Origin: an uncultured Collinsella sp. | GTDB taxonomy: Bacteria; Actinomycetota; Coriobacteriia; Coriobacteriales; Coriobacteriaceae | Length of the DNA: 64,000 nucleotides | Assembly: GCA_902470345.1 (NCBI GenBank) | Contig: CABRGB010000004.1 | Coordinates: 1-64,000 of the forward strand | Direction of reading: 5' to 3' | Shown: piece after piece, positions 9,946 through 18,914 of the stretch | How positions within the stretch are numbered: the first letter of the stretch is position 1 | How the letters are laid out: every line of letters starts with the position of its first letter | Made by a program: the position numbers and the translations under genes | The notes under the pieces: model-generated | Database searches by the model: none | Told to the model about the DNA's origin: nothing | The model's input: only the letters and a program-made list of their open reading frames with translations

Positions 9946-10467
9946 TTGAGGTCCCAGTACAAAAACATCGCCCGTGTGGTCAAGCCGCACGGAAGGAAGG
10001 GGGAGGTCCTCGCGCAGCCGCTGCGGGGGCTTCCTTCTGTATTGGAGCCGGGTATGCGTGTCGCCTTGACGCCGCCGGCGCTCAAGCGCGACCGTTTTTG
10101 CACGGTCGTGTCCGTCACCGATACGGGCGATGGCGATCTGGTCTCGTTTGAGGGCATAGACGACTTGACGGCCGCCGAGGGCATCACCGGATGCTACGTG
10201 CTGGCAAATCGTGACGACTTCGAGCTCGATTCGCTCGACGCTGCCTACAGCGACCTGATGGGTCGCGAGGTGGTCGACGAGCGCTTTGGCTCGCTCGGCA
10301 CGATTGTCGAGATCATGTCGACGCCCGCCAACGATGTTTGGGTTGTCGAGGGTGATCGGTACGGCGAGGTGCTGATTCCCGTGATCGAGCAGGTTGTGCT
10401 CGATCTTCCTGACACAGGAACAATTTCCGCCCACGTTATGGACGGCTTGATCGATATGGACAAGTAG
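9946..10467 (+). CDS. rimM: Ribosome maturation factor RimM
   Basis: 173 aa, TTG start 4 bases after khpA. Binds S19 and assists maturation of the 30S head. The N-terminal barrel begins NIARVVKPHGRKGEVLAQPL and the PRC-barrel begins around residue 90 (DLMGREVVDERFGSLGTI). The C-terminus IPVIEQVVLDLPDTGTI is typical. It always accompanies trmD in this operon type. Confidence 0.92.
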   Translation: MRSQYKNIARVVKPHGRKGEVLAQPLRGLPSVLEPGMRVALTPPALKRDRFCTVVSVTDTGDGDLVSFEGIDDLTAAEGITGCYVLANRDDFELDSLDAAYSDLMGREVVDERFGSLGTIVEIMSTPANDVWVVEGDRYGEVLIPVIEQVVLDLPDTGTISAHVMDGLIDMDK

Positions 10468-10477
10468 GGAGGACAGC

Positions 10478-11236
10478 ATGCTGATTGAGACCCTTTCGGT
10501 CTTTCCCGAGATGTTTGAGCCCGTCATGTCCACGTCGATTTTGGGCCGTGCCCGCAAGGCCGGCCTTTTTGATTTTAAGGCGTACAACCTGCGCGACTGG
10601 ACGCACGACCGCCATCGCACCGTCGATGACGAGCCGTATGGCGGCGGGCAGGGCATGCTCATGAAGGTCGAGCCCATCGCCGAGGCCATCGAGGCCATCA
10701 GCTCCGAGGGCCCCAAGCCCACCGTGGTGTTCTTCACCCCCTGCGGCGATCCCTTTACGCAGCATGTGGCCGAGCGCCTGCTCAAAAGCGAGCGCCTGCT
10801 GTTTGTGTGCAGCCGTTACGAGGGCGTCGACGAGCGTGCATATGCGTATGCCGATGAGCGTCTGTCGATCGGCGACTACGTGCTCACGGGCGGCGAGCTG
10901 CCCGCTATGGTTGTGGCCGATGCCGTCGTACGGCTCATTCCCGGAGCCTTGGGCGACGAGATGAGCAACGTGGACGAGTCCTTCTCGACTGCCGAGGACG
11001 GTGGCCTGCTCGAGTACGCGCAGTACACCCGCCCCGCCGAGTTCAATGGCGAGGGCGTGCCGCCGGTGCTCGTAAGCGGCGACCACGCCAAAGTTGACGC
11101 TTGGCGTCGCAAAAACGCCATCGAGCGCACCTGCCGCTGGCGTCCCGATCTTATCGAGACGGCGCGGCTCACGCCCGAGGAGCGCGCGTACGCGCAGGAG
11201 ATCCTGGACGCTTCGTTTTCGCAGAGCGAGGAGTGA
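10478..11236 (+). CDS. trmD: tRNA (guanine-37-N1)-methyltransferase
   Basis: 252 aa, ATG after AGGGAGGA. SPOUT-class enzyme that methylates G37 of tRNAs reading CNN, preventing +1 frameshifts. Visible motifs: TLSVFPEMFEP near the N-terminus, VDDEPYGGGQGM, SRYEGVDERA, DYVLTGGELPAM (about 131-142, trefoil-knot SAM site) and YTRPAEFNGEGVPPVLVSGDH. Length is typical. Confidence 0.97.
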   Translation: MLIETLSVFPEMFEPVMSTSILGRARKAGLFDFKAYNLRDWTHDRHRTVDDEPYGGGQGMLMKVEPIAEAIEAISSEGPKPTVVFFTPCGDPFTQHVAERLLKSERLLFVCSRYEGVDERAYAYADERLSIGDYVLTGGELPAMVVADAVVRLIPGALGDEMSNVDESFSTAEDGGLLEYAQYTRPAEFNGEGVPPVLVSGDHAKVDAWRRKNAIERTCRWRPDLIETARLTPEERAYAQEILDASFSQSEE

Positions 11237-11238
11237 GA

Positions 11239-11802
11239 ATGGTTCCATCGCAGCATTCCGTGCTAAAGGGTGCGTTTGAGTGGGTCGTGGTTGTCGCAAT
11301 CGCGCTGGTCGCCACCTTCTTGATTCGCTCGTTTGTGGTCGAACCCTTTGTGGTGCCTACCGGTTCCATGGAGTCCACGATCGAGATCGGAGACCAGATT
11401 CTGGCGCAGAAGGTGACGCTCGAACTCGGACAGCCCGTCAAGCAAGGCGATATCGTGGTGTTCCACAACCCCGATGCCACGTCCGAGCATGACGTGCTGG
11501 TAAAGCGCGTCATCGCCACGGCCGGCCAGACGGTCGACCTGCAGGACGGCAAGGTCGTCGTCGATGGCCAGGCGCTCGACGAGGACTATACGACTGGCAT
11601 GAGCTGGCCGCTTTCGGTCCAAGCCCCTGGCGCTCAGGTGAGCTATCCCTACACCGTCCCTGACGACTGTGTGTGGGTGATGGGCGACAACCGCGAGAAC
11701 TCTGCTGACTCCCGCTACTTTGGCCCGGTCGACCGCTCCGATTTGATCGCCGTGGCGCTTGTGCGCTACTGGCCGCTCAACCGTATCGGCGCTATCGATT
11801 AA
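11239..11802 (+). CDS. lepB: Type I signal peptidase
   Basis: 187 aa. The start is set at ATG 11239, two bases after trmD; longer in-frame readings run through trmD and are not credible. One N-terminal membrane helix (about 13-31) anchors the enzyme outside the membrane. The catalytic Ser43 lies in PTGSMEST, and the general-base Lys lies in VLVKRVIATAG. MGDNRENSADSRYFGPV is box E. Removes signal peptides from exported proteins, which here would include the large secreted protein at 18.9 kb. Confidence 0.95.
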   Translation: MVPSQHSVLKGAFEWVVVVAIALVATFLIRSFVVEPFVVPTGSMESTIEIGDQILAQKVTLELGQPVKQGDIVVFHNPDATSEHDVLVKRVIATAGQTVDLQDGKVVVDGQALDEDYTTGMSWPLSVQAPGAQVSYPYTVPDDCVWVMGDNRENSADSRYFGPVDRSDLIAVALVRYWPLNRIGAID

Positions 11803-11861
11803 AAACCGCTATAGTACAGTACCTAACCGTGTAATCGTTTCGACGAGGGGATATAAGAGGC

Positions 11862-12773
11862 ATGAACGCTTCATCGCTTTCCTTCCAAGACATCATCCTG
11901 CGCCTCCAGCAGTACTGGGGCGAGCAGGGCTGCGTCATTATGCAGCCCTATGACTCCGAGGTCGGTGCCGGTACCTTCCATACCGCGACCACGCTGCGCT
12001 CGCTCGGTCCCGCCGAGTGGCGCACCTGCTATGCGCAGCCCTGCCGCCGTCCCGCCGACGGCCGCTACGGCGAGAACCCCAACCGCATGCAGCACTACTA
12101 TCAGTTCCAGGTGCTCATCAAGCCCTCGCCGGTCAACGCCCAGGAGCTCTACCTGGGTTCGCTGGCCGCCATTGGCTTGGACCCCAACGACCATGACGTC
12201 CGCTTTGTCGAGGACGACTGGGAGAGCCCGACGCTCGGCGCCTGGGGTCTTGGCTGGGAGGTCTGGCTTAATGGCATGGAGGTCACGCAGTTTACGTACT
12301 TCCAGCAGGTGGGCGGCATCGAGGTCGACCCCGTGCCCGTCGAGATCACCTATGGCCTGGAGCGCATCGCCATGTACGCCCAGGGCGTCAACTCGGTCTA
12401 CGACCTGGTGTGGAGCTACCTGCCCGACGGCACGCCCATGACCTACGGCGACGTGTTCCTGGAGAACGAGCGCGAGTTCAGCGCTTATAACTTTGAGGTC
12501 GCCAACGTCGAGATGATGCGTCAGAAGTTTGACGACTACGAGGCCGAGTGCCACTCCTGCCTGGAGCGCAAGCTGCCGCTGCCGGCATATGACTGCGTCA
12601 TGAAGTGCAGCCATGCCTTCAACCTGCTCGATGCCCGCGGTGCGCTGTCCGCAGTCGAGCGCGCCAACTACATCCTGCGCGTCCGCGCCGTCGCCAAGGC
12701 GTGCTGCGAGGCCTATATGGCCGAGGTCGCCGGAATCAACGAGAATGCCGATCAGGAAGGCGAGGTGGCGTAA
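11862..12773 (+). CDS. glyQ: Glycyl-tRNA synthetase alpha subunit
   Basis: 303 aa, ATG start. Catalytic alpha chain of the bacterial alpha2beta2 GlyRS. It contains the class II motifs [23 protein letters not shown] and [20 protein letters not shown]. GlyQ-glyS are 3 bases apart. The alpha2beta2 type, rather than the single-chain type, is found in many Coriobacteriia and Firmicutes. The gene begins 59 bases after lepB; TATAGT near 11810 may be a -10 box, but no -35 partner is convincing. Confidence 0.97.
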   Translation: MNASSLSFQDIILRLQQYWGEQGCVIMQPYDSEVGAGTFHTATTLRSLGPAEWRTCYAQPCRRPADGRYGENPNRMQHYYQFQVLIKPSPVNAQELYLGSLAAIGLDPNDHDVRFVEDDWESPTLGAWGLGWEVWLNGMEVTQFTYFQQVGGIEVDPVPVEITYGLERIAMYAQGVNSVYDLVWSYLPDGTPMTYGDVFLENEREFSAYNFEVANVEMMRQKFDDYEAECHSCLERKLPLPAYDCVMKCSHAFNLLDARGALSAVERANYILRVRAVAKACCEAYMAEVAGINENADQEGEVA

Positions 12774-12776
12774 GCC

Positions 12777-14873
12777 ATGGCAGACGCTAAGGATTTCCTG
12801 TTTGAGATCGGTACGGAGGAAATGCCCTCTGCACCGCTGAACAATGCCGTCAAGCAGCTTGGCACCATGATCGCCAAGGGTCTCGACGAGGCAGGTCTGG
12901 CCCACGGCGAGGTCCGCGTGATCTCGAGCCCGCGCCGCCTGGCTGCGCTCGTTGCCGACGTCGCCACCGCGACCGATGAGGTTCACGAGGTCAAGCGCGG
13001 CCCCGCGGCCAACATCGCCTTCGATGCCGACGGTAACGCCACCAAGGCCGCTCAGGGCTTCGCCCGCAAGTGCGGTGTGGCTGCCGAGGATCTGGTCCGT
13101 CGCGAGGACACCGACGGCCGTGAGTACGTCTTTGCCGAGAAGAACATTCCTTCCGCCCCGGCCACCCCGATCCTGACGGCCCTGTGCGAGAAGACCATCG
13201 CCGGCTTGCAGTGGCCCAACTACCGCTCTCAACGCTGGGGCCACGAGCACGCCACATTCGTGCGTCCGGTCCGCTGGATCTGCTGCCTTTTGGGCGAGGA
13301 CGTCGTGCCCGTGTCGTTTGCCGACGTGACGAGCGGCAACACCACGCGCGGCCATCGCGTCCTGGGCCCCGGTGACCATGTGGTCGCCAGCCCTGCCGTC
13401 TACGAGCAGGTGCTCGAGGACGCCGGCGTGCTCTCTGCCGAGCGTCGTCGTGAGGCTATCCTTGCCGGTATCGCCGAGGTCGAGGCTGCGCGCCCCGGCT
13501 GCCACGTCGATACGCCCAAGAAGGTCTTTGAGGAGGTCATCAACCTCTGCGAGTGGCCGACGGTGCTCATCGGCACCTTCGATGAGGAGTTCCTCAAGGT
13601 CCCGCACGAGATCATCTGCGAGTCTATGCTCACCAACCAGCGCTACTTCCCGATCTATGACGGCGAGGGCAAGCTGACGCGTGAGTTCGTGGTCGTCTCC
13701 AACAGCAAGCCCGAGAATGCCGAGCGCGTGATCGACGGCAACGAGCGTGTCGTGCGCGCCCGCCTGGACGACGCCAAGTTCTTCTACGAGGAGGATCTGA
13801 AGATCTCCCTCGACGAGTTCCGTGAGCGCCTGGCCAAGGTCGCCTTTCAGGAGAAGCTCGGCAGCGTGCTCGCCAAGTCCGAGCGTATTGAGCAGCTCGC
13901 GCTCGCTATTGCCCGCGAGGCTCACCTGGGTGCCCACCTTGCCGCCGACGCCGCTCGCGCCGCGCACCTGTGCAAGGCCGACCTGGTGTCCAACGCTGTC
14001 GTCGAGTTCACGAGCCAGCAGGGTGTGATGGGCGGTTACTACGCCATCGCGATGGGGGAGAACGAAGAGGTCGCTCACGCTATTCGCGATCACTATCGTC
14101 CCCGCTTTGCTGGCGACGAGCTGCCCGAGGGCACCGCTGGCTGCATCGTGGCCTGCGCCGACAAGCTCGATACCATTGCCGGCATCTTTGCCATCGGCGA
14201 GCCCCCGACCGGCTCTTCCGACCCGTACGCGCTGCGTCGTGCCGCCATCGGCATCATCAACATCCTGCGCGACCGTCTGCCGATCGACCCCACGTCGCTC
14301 ATCGACTTTGCGCTTGAGCTCTATAGCGAGCAGGGCATTGAGTTCGACGCCGCCGAGGTCGCCCAGCAGGTTCGCGACTTCTTCCACGGCCGTCTGGTGA
14401 GCATGGCCCGCGACGAGAAGATCCCGGCCGACACCGTTGCCGCCGTTTCCGCGGTGCACATCATTGCCCCGTCGGTCTTCTTCGCCCGCTGCGCCGCCCT
14501 CGACGAGGCCCGCAAGAACGACGCCGAGACCTTCGACAACCTGGCAACCGCCTACGCCCGCGCGGCGCACATCTCTAAGCCCGAGCTGGGCGCGGAGTAC
14601 GATCGCGCCCTGATGGGCGAGGTCGAGCTTGCGCTTGCCGACGCCTCCGAGGCCGCTCAGACCGCCGTCGATGCCGCTCTCGCCGCTGAGGATTATCCTT
14701 CCGCGTTTGCCGCTCTGGCCGCCCTACGTGCGCCCATCGACCGTTTCTTTGACGAGGTTATGGTCATGGACAAGGACGAGCAGCTTCGCGATAATCGCCT
14801 TAAGCTGCTCAACCGCTTCGAGGCCGTGTTCTCCGGCATCGCCAACATCGGTGAGCTTGCCCGCAAAAAGTAA
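12777..14873 (+). CDS. glyS: Glycyl-tRNA synthetase beta subunit
   Basis: 698 aa, ATG start 3 bases after glyQ. The beta chain recognises tRNA-Gly and is required for aminoacylation. The N-terminus DFLFEIGTEEMPSAPL is the family signature. The central HD-like region (AIAMGENEEVAHAIRDHYRP) and a C-terminal anticodon-binding DALR-like domain (PIDRFFDEVMVMDKDEQLRDNRLKLL) are present. The length matches the family. Confidence 0.97.
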   Translation: MADAKDFLFEIGTEEMPSAPLNNAVKQLGTMIAKGLDEAGLAHGEVRVISSPRRLAALVADVATATDEVHEVKRGPAANIAFDADGNATKAAQGFARKCGVAAEDLVRREDTDGREYVFAEKNIPSAPATPILTALCEKTIAGLQWPNYRSQRWGHEHATFVRPVRWICCLLGEDVVPVSFADVTSGNTTRGHRVLGPGDHVVASPAVYEQVLEDAGVLSAERRREAILAGIAEVEAARPGCHVDTPKKVFEEVINLCEWPTVLIGTFDEEFLKVPHEIICESMLTNQRYFPIYDGEGKLTREFVVVSNSKPENAERVIDGNERVVRARLDDAKFFYEEDLKISLDEFRERLAKVAFQEKLGSVLAKSERIEQLALAIAREAHLGAHLAADAARAAHLCKADLVSNAVVEFTSQQGVMGGYYAIAMGENEEVAHAIRDHYRPRFAGDELPEGTAGCIVACADKLDTIAGIFAIGEPPTGSSDPYALRRAAIGIINILRDRLPIDPTSLIDFALELYSEQGIEFDAAEVAQQVRDFFHGRLVSMARDEKIPADTVAAVSAVHIIAPSVFFARCAALDEARKNDAETFDNLATAYARAAHISKPELGAEYDRALMGEVELALADASEAAQTAVDAALAAEDYPSAFAALAALRAPIDRFFDEVMVMDKDEQLRDNRLKLLNRFEAVFSGIANIGELARKK

Positions 14874-14906
14874 GCTAGCCTGCGCATAAGCGCAAAAGGA
14901 GCCCCT

Positions 14907-15782
14907 ATGGATTGCCCGGTCACCGCTCGTCCCACCGTTATCGTTATCTCCGACTCGCTCGGTGATACCGCTTGTGAGGTGGTGCTTGCGGCGTCCGGGC
15001 AATTTGATGAAGGGGCTTTTCGTGTTTTACGTCTGCCTAAGGTGACCTCGGTGGAGCAGGTCAAGTCGTTTGTGGGCCCGCGCGTCGATGCCGACCATCG
15101 TGATATCGCCGTGTTCCACACTATTGTTGATCCGGCGCTTCGTGCTCGCGTTCTCGACTACTTGGGTATGCTGCACATTCGCTCAGTCGACCTGATCGGC
15201 CCGACGCTTGCGGTGCTGTCGTCGCTTATTGGCGTGCCGCCAAAAGGAGTGCCGGGTGTGATCCATAAGACCGATGACCGGTATTTCCACCGCATCGAGG
15301 CCATGGAGTACTTTGTCGAGCACGATGACGGACGCGGTTGCGACGATCTGTCGGCTGCCGATATCGTGCTGCTGGGCGTATCCCGCACGTCCAAGACGCC
15401 GTTGTCGATGTATTTGGCCTATCAGGGCTACAAGGTCGCCAACGTTCCGTTGGCGCACGGTATGGAGCCGCCCAAGTCGATTTACGAGGTCGATCCGATG
15501 CGTCTCTTCGGTCTGATTTCGACCGTCGATGTGATTTCCGAGATTCGCGATAGCCGCCTGGGCGACGACTATGCCCGTGCCGTTGCCGGCTCCTATGCCG
15601 AGCCCGAGAGTGTACGCAGTGAGCTCGAGGAGGCTCGTGCCCTCATGAAGCGCCTGGGCTGCTTTGTGGTGCGCACCGACGGCAAGGCGATCGAGGAGAG
15701 TGCCTCCGAGATCATCGCTCACCTCGAAGAGATTCAAGAGGCAAGAGCCCGCCGCGCCGCTCGCCGCGCCCAACAAAGCTAG
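14907..15782 (+). CDS. ppsR: Pyruvate, phosphate dikinase regulatory protein
   Basis: 291 aa, ATG after AAAAGGAG. DUF299-family bifunctional enzyme: ADP-dependent threonine kinase and Pi-dependent pyrophosphorylase acting on PPDK or PEP synthase. The P-loop-like motif GVSRTSKTPLSMYLA lies near 156-170, and VIHKTDDRYFHRIEAMEYFVEHDDG matches the family. The very next gene encodes PPDK, its predicted substrate, 266 bases downstream, which favours PPDK over PEP synthase. The last 20 residues are basic and Ala-rich. Confidence 0.93.
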   Translation: MDCPVTARPTVIVISDSLGDTACEVVLAASGQFDEGAFRVLRLPKVTSVEQVKSFVGPRVDADHRDIAVFHTIVDPALRARVLDYLGMLHIRSVDLIGPTLAVLSSLIGVPPKGVPGVIHKTDDRYFHRIEAMEYFVEHDDGRGCDDLSAADIVLLGVSRTSKTPLSMYLAYQGYKVANVPLAHGMEPPKSIYEVDPMRLFGLISTVDVISEIRDSRLGDDYARAVAGSYAEPESVRSELEEARALMKRLGCFVVRTDGKAIEESASEIIAHLEEIQEARARRAARRAQQS

Positions 15783-15878
15783 CTAATTGGGTTAGCTAAA
15801 ATTACCTGATATTGATAAAGCGATTTAGCAAATAACTTGCATATGACCTGCGAGTTTCTTGTAGTGGTATCTTCATAA

Positions 15879-15926
15879 GGTAACCACCTTTACCTACCGT
15901 TTACCGCTAGTTTTACCACGTTTACC
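15879..15926. repeat. GGTAACC plus four TTTACC repeats upstream of ppdK
   Basis: TTTACC occurs at 15889-15894, 15900-15905, 15912-15917 and 15921-15926 (start spacing 11, 12 and 9 bases), preceded by GGTAACC at 15879-15885. Spacing near one helical turn suggests an array of contacts for a regulator on one DNA face. It lies about 120 bases before the ppdK start. Confidence 0.5.
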
Positions 15927-16048
15927 AAACCGCGTATCCTCTGCTCAAGCCCGTTCAAATCCCGCCGTATAGTTCCCTCACGGCCCGCATCCGGCGGGTC
16001 GATTCGTTACCACGGTCGTGCGTGAGAGCGCATGGAAGGGGAAGTATC

Positions 16049-18799
16049 GTGAGCGATTGCAAGAGGGTTTACCGTTTTGGAACCAATGCCCAGGGCACTT
16101 GTGTCACTGAGGGCGACAAGTCCATGAACTTCGTGCTTGGTGGCAAAGGCGCTAACCTTGCCGAGATGAGCCGCATTGGCTTGCCGGTTCCCGGTGGCTT
16201 TACCATTACTTGCCAGACCTGCGTCGAGTATTCCGGTGCCGGCAACGTGTGGCCTGATGGCGCACTCGATGAGATCGTTGCCGCCGGGGCCGACCTCGAG
16301 GCCCGTTGCGGCAAGAAGCTCGGCGATGCCCGTGACCCGCTGCTCGTCTCGGTGCGCTCGGGCGCCCCGTTCTCCATGCCCGGCATGATGGATACGGTCC
16401 TCAACCTGGGCCTCAACGACGATTCCGTCCAGGGTCTTATCGCCCAGACGCAGAACCCGCGCTTTGCCTGGGACAGCTATCGTCGCTTTATCCAGATGTT
16501 CTCCAACGTCGTCATGGGAGTCGATGCCGACTTGTTCGAGAATGCCCTGACCCAGGCCCGCCTGGTCGCCGGCGTTCGCGTCGACTCCGAGCTTTCGGCC
16601 GAGGACCTGCAGGAGCTCGTCGAGACTTTCAAGGGCATTTTCTCCGACAACGTCGAGGCCGCCCTGTATCCCGAGCTCGAAGTCGCCGACGGCAAGCCCG
16701 TCTTTCCGCACGATCCGGAGCTCCAGCTGCGCCTTGCCATTCAGGCCGTCTTTGGTAGCTGGATGAACGAGCGCGCCTGCATCTACCGCAGGCAGCACGG
16801 CATTTCCGACGACCTTGGCACCGCCGTCAACGTCCAGGCTATGGCCTTTGGCAATAAGGGCGAGACCTCGGCGACCGGCGTCGCCTTTACGCGCAACCCG
16901 GCCGACGGCACCAAGGAGTTCTACGGCGACTTTCTGGTCAACGCCCAGGGCGAGGATGTCGTCGCCGGCATCCGTAACACCGAGCCCATCGCCGACCTCA
17001 AGACCACCCCGGGCCTCGAGTCCGCAGGTGAGGAGCTTGAGCGTGTCTTCCTGACGCTTGAGGATCACTACCGCGACATGTGCGACATCGAGTTCACCAT
17101 CGAGCAGGGTAAGCTCTGGATGCTCCAGACCCGCGTGGGCAAGCGTACCGCAACCGCCGCCCTGCGCATCGCTATCGAGATGGTCGAGGAGGGCCTCATC
17201 ACCCGTGAGGAGGCCGTGAGCCGCATTGATCCCGCGCAGCTCGACCAGCTCCTGCACCCGCAGTTCGACTCCTCCAAGAAGTACGAGGTGCTCGCATGCG
17301 GCCTTAACGCCAGTCCCGGTGCCGCCGTGGGCGAGGTCGTGTTCTCGAGCGATGACGCCGTTGCGCGTTCTGCCGAGGGCCATAAGGTCATCCTGGTCCG
17401 TTGGGAGACCAACCCCGACGACCTGAAGGGTATGGTCGCCGCCGAGGGTATCTTGACGAGCCATGGTGGCAAGACGAGCCACGCCGCCGTTATTGCCCGT
17501 GGCATGGGTACCCCTTGCGTCTGCGGTGTCGAGCGTTTCCATATCGACGTGGCTGAGAAGGTCGTGCGTATCGAGGGCAGCGATCGCGTGCTGCACGAGG
17601 GCGACATCATCTCCATCGACGGCACTCAGGGCATCGTCGTCGACGGCGCCGTCGATCTGGTTTCGGCCGAGCTCACTGGCGACTTGGACACCATTCTGTC
17701 CTGGGCAGACGAGATCCGCCTGGACGAGACCGACGGTCACGCCAACCACGTGCGCGTCAACGCCGACAACCCCGAGGATGCCGAGCTCGCGCTCGAGTTT
17801 GGCGCCGAGGCCATCGGTCTGTGCCGCACCGAGCACATGTTCCTGGGCGATCGCAAGAACATTATCCAGAGCTTCATCCTGTCCGACGACGAGGCCGTGA
17901 AGCAGCAGGCCCTGGCCGATCTGCTCAAGGTCCAGACTGAGGACTTCTTGGCGATGTTCAAGACCATGTCTGGTCGCGATGTGGTTGTTCGCCTACTCGA
18001 TCCGCCGCTTCATGAGTTCTTGGATAATCCTCGCGAGCTCGAGGTCGCCATCACCAAGAAGGAGGCCGCCGGCGCCAGCGAGGAAGAGCTCGCCGCCCTG
18101 CGCGCCCGCCTGCGCCGTATCGACGGCATGGTCGAGTCCAACCCGATGCTCGGCCTGCGCGGCGTGCGTCTGTCCGTCGTCTTTGGTGACCTGCCGCTCA
18201 TGCAGGTCCGTGCCGTGGCAACGGCTGCCGCTCGCCTTATCAAGGAAGGCGTCGACCCGCGTCCCGAGATTATGGTCCCGCTCGTTTCCATTACGGCCGA
18301 GCACGTTCAGACCCGCGAGGTCATCGAGTGCGTGATCGCCGAGGTTTCCGCCGAGGAAGGTGTCGAGCTCAACATTCCCGTGGGCACGATGCTCGAGCTG
18401 CCTCGCGCCTGCATGGTCGCCGACGAGATCGCCCAGCACGCCGATTTCTTCTGCTTTGGCACCAACGACCTCACGCAGACGACGTTCGGTTTCTCGCGTG
18501 ACGATGCCGAGGCCAAGTTCATTCCGCTGTATATGCACAAGAAGATCTTGAAGGACAACCCCTTCGAGACCATCGACTCGGCGGTGCTGGAGCTCGTGCG
18601 CATGGCCGTCGAGAAGGGTCGCGCCACCAACCCCGATATGCACTTTGGCGTGTGCGGTGAGCACGGCGGCGACCCCAAGTCCATCAAGGGCCTGTTCAAC
18701 GTGGCCGACGTGGACTACGTGTCCTGCTCGCCCTATCGCGTGCCCCTCGCGCGCCTGGCTGCCGCTCAGGCCAAGCTCGAGGCCAAGCGTTCCGCTTAA
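16049..18799 (+). CDS. ppdK: Pyruvate, phosphate dikinase
   Basis: 916 aa. Interconverts pyruvate + ATP + Pi and PEP + AMP + PPi. Start chosen at GTG 16049 (MSDCKRVYRFG) behind GGAAGGGGAAG; an in-frame ATG at 16022 lacks a ribosome site. Nucleotide-binding domain at the N-terminus (LGGKGANLAEMSRIGLPVP), phosphohistidine domain GGKTSHAAVIARGMGTPCV with the catalytic His, and a PEP-binding TIM barrel ending in CGEHGGDP with the active-site Cys. In fermentative anaerobes it often runs glycolytically with PPi. Its regulator PpsR is directly upstream. Confidence 0.97.
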   Translation: MSDCKRVYRFGTNAQGTCVTEGDKSMNFVLGGKGANLAEMSRIGLPVPGGFTITCQTCVEYSGAGNVWPDGALDEIVAAGADLEARCGKKLGDARDPLLVSVRSGAPFSMPGMMDTVLNLGLNDDSVQGLIAQTQNPRFAWDSYRRFIQMFSNVVMGVDADLFENALTQARLVAGVRVDSELSAEDLQELVETFKGIFSDNVEAALYPELEVADGKPVFPHDPELQLRLAIQAVFGSWMNERACIYRRQHGISDDLGTAVNVQAMAFGNKGETSATGVAFTRNPADGTKEFYGDFLVNAQGEDVVAGIRNTEPIADLKTTPGLESAGEELERVFLTLEDHYRDMCDIEFTIEQGKLWMLQTRVGKRTATAALRIAIEMVEEGLITREEAVSRIDPAQLDQLLHPQFDSSKKYEVLACGLNASPGAAVGEVVFSSDDAVARSAEGHKVILVRWETNPDDLKGMVAAEGILTSHGGKTSHAAVIARGMGTPCVCGVERFHIDVAEKVVRIEGSDRVLHEGDIISIDGTQGIVVDGAVDLVSAELTGDLDTILSWADEIRLDETDGHANHVRVNADNPEDAELALEFGAEAIGLCRTEHMFLGDRKNIIQSFILSDDEAVKQQALADLLKVQTEDFLAMFKTMSGRDVVVRLLDPPLHEFLDNPRELEVAITKKEAAGASEEELAALRARLRRIDGMVESNPMLGLRGVRLSVVFGDLPLMQVRAVATAAARLIKEGVDPRPEIMVPLVSITAEHVQTREVIECVIAEVSAEEGVELNIPVGTMLELPRACMVADEIAQHADFFCFGTNDLTQTTFGFSRDDAEAKFIPLYMHKKILKDNPFETIDSAVLELVRMAVEKGRATNPDMHFGVCGEHGGDPKSIKGLFNVADVDYVSCSPYRVPLARLAAAQAKLEAKRSA

Positions 18800-18839
18800 C
18801 TGAGTCGCGTTCCATTTGCGCCTTTTACGCCCCCCTTCG

Positions 18840-18874
18840 CGCCGCCGCGCCCCCTGTGGACGCGGCGGCGTTTT
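18840..18874 (+). terminator. Terminator after ppdK
   Basis: A perfect 10-bp stem, CGCCGCCGCG with CGCGGCGGCG, followed by TTTTA. It sits directly between ppdK and the secreted-protein gene. Confidence 0.8.
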
Positions 18875-18914
18875 ATGTTGATTCAATACATTGGCAACTG
18901 ACGGGAGGACTGCG

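Noticed and set aside
15951..15975. tRNA T-loop-like string GTTCAAATCC in the ppsR-ppdK gap
   Set aside because: Flanking bases do not pair as a T stem and no acceptor, D or anticodon arm could be built.
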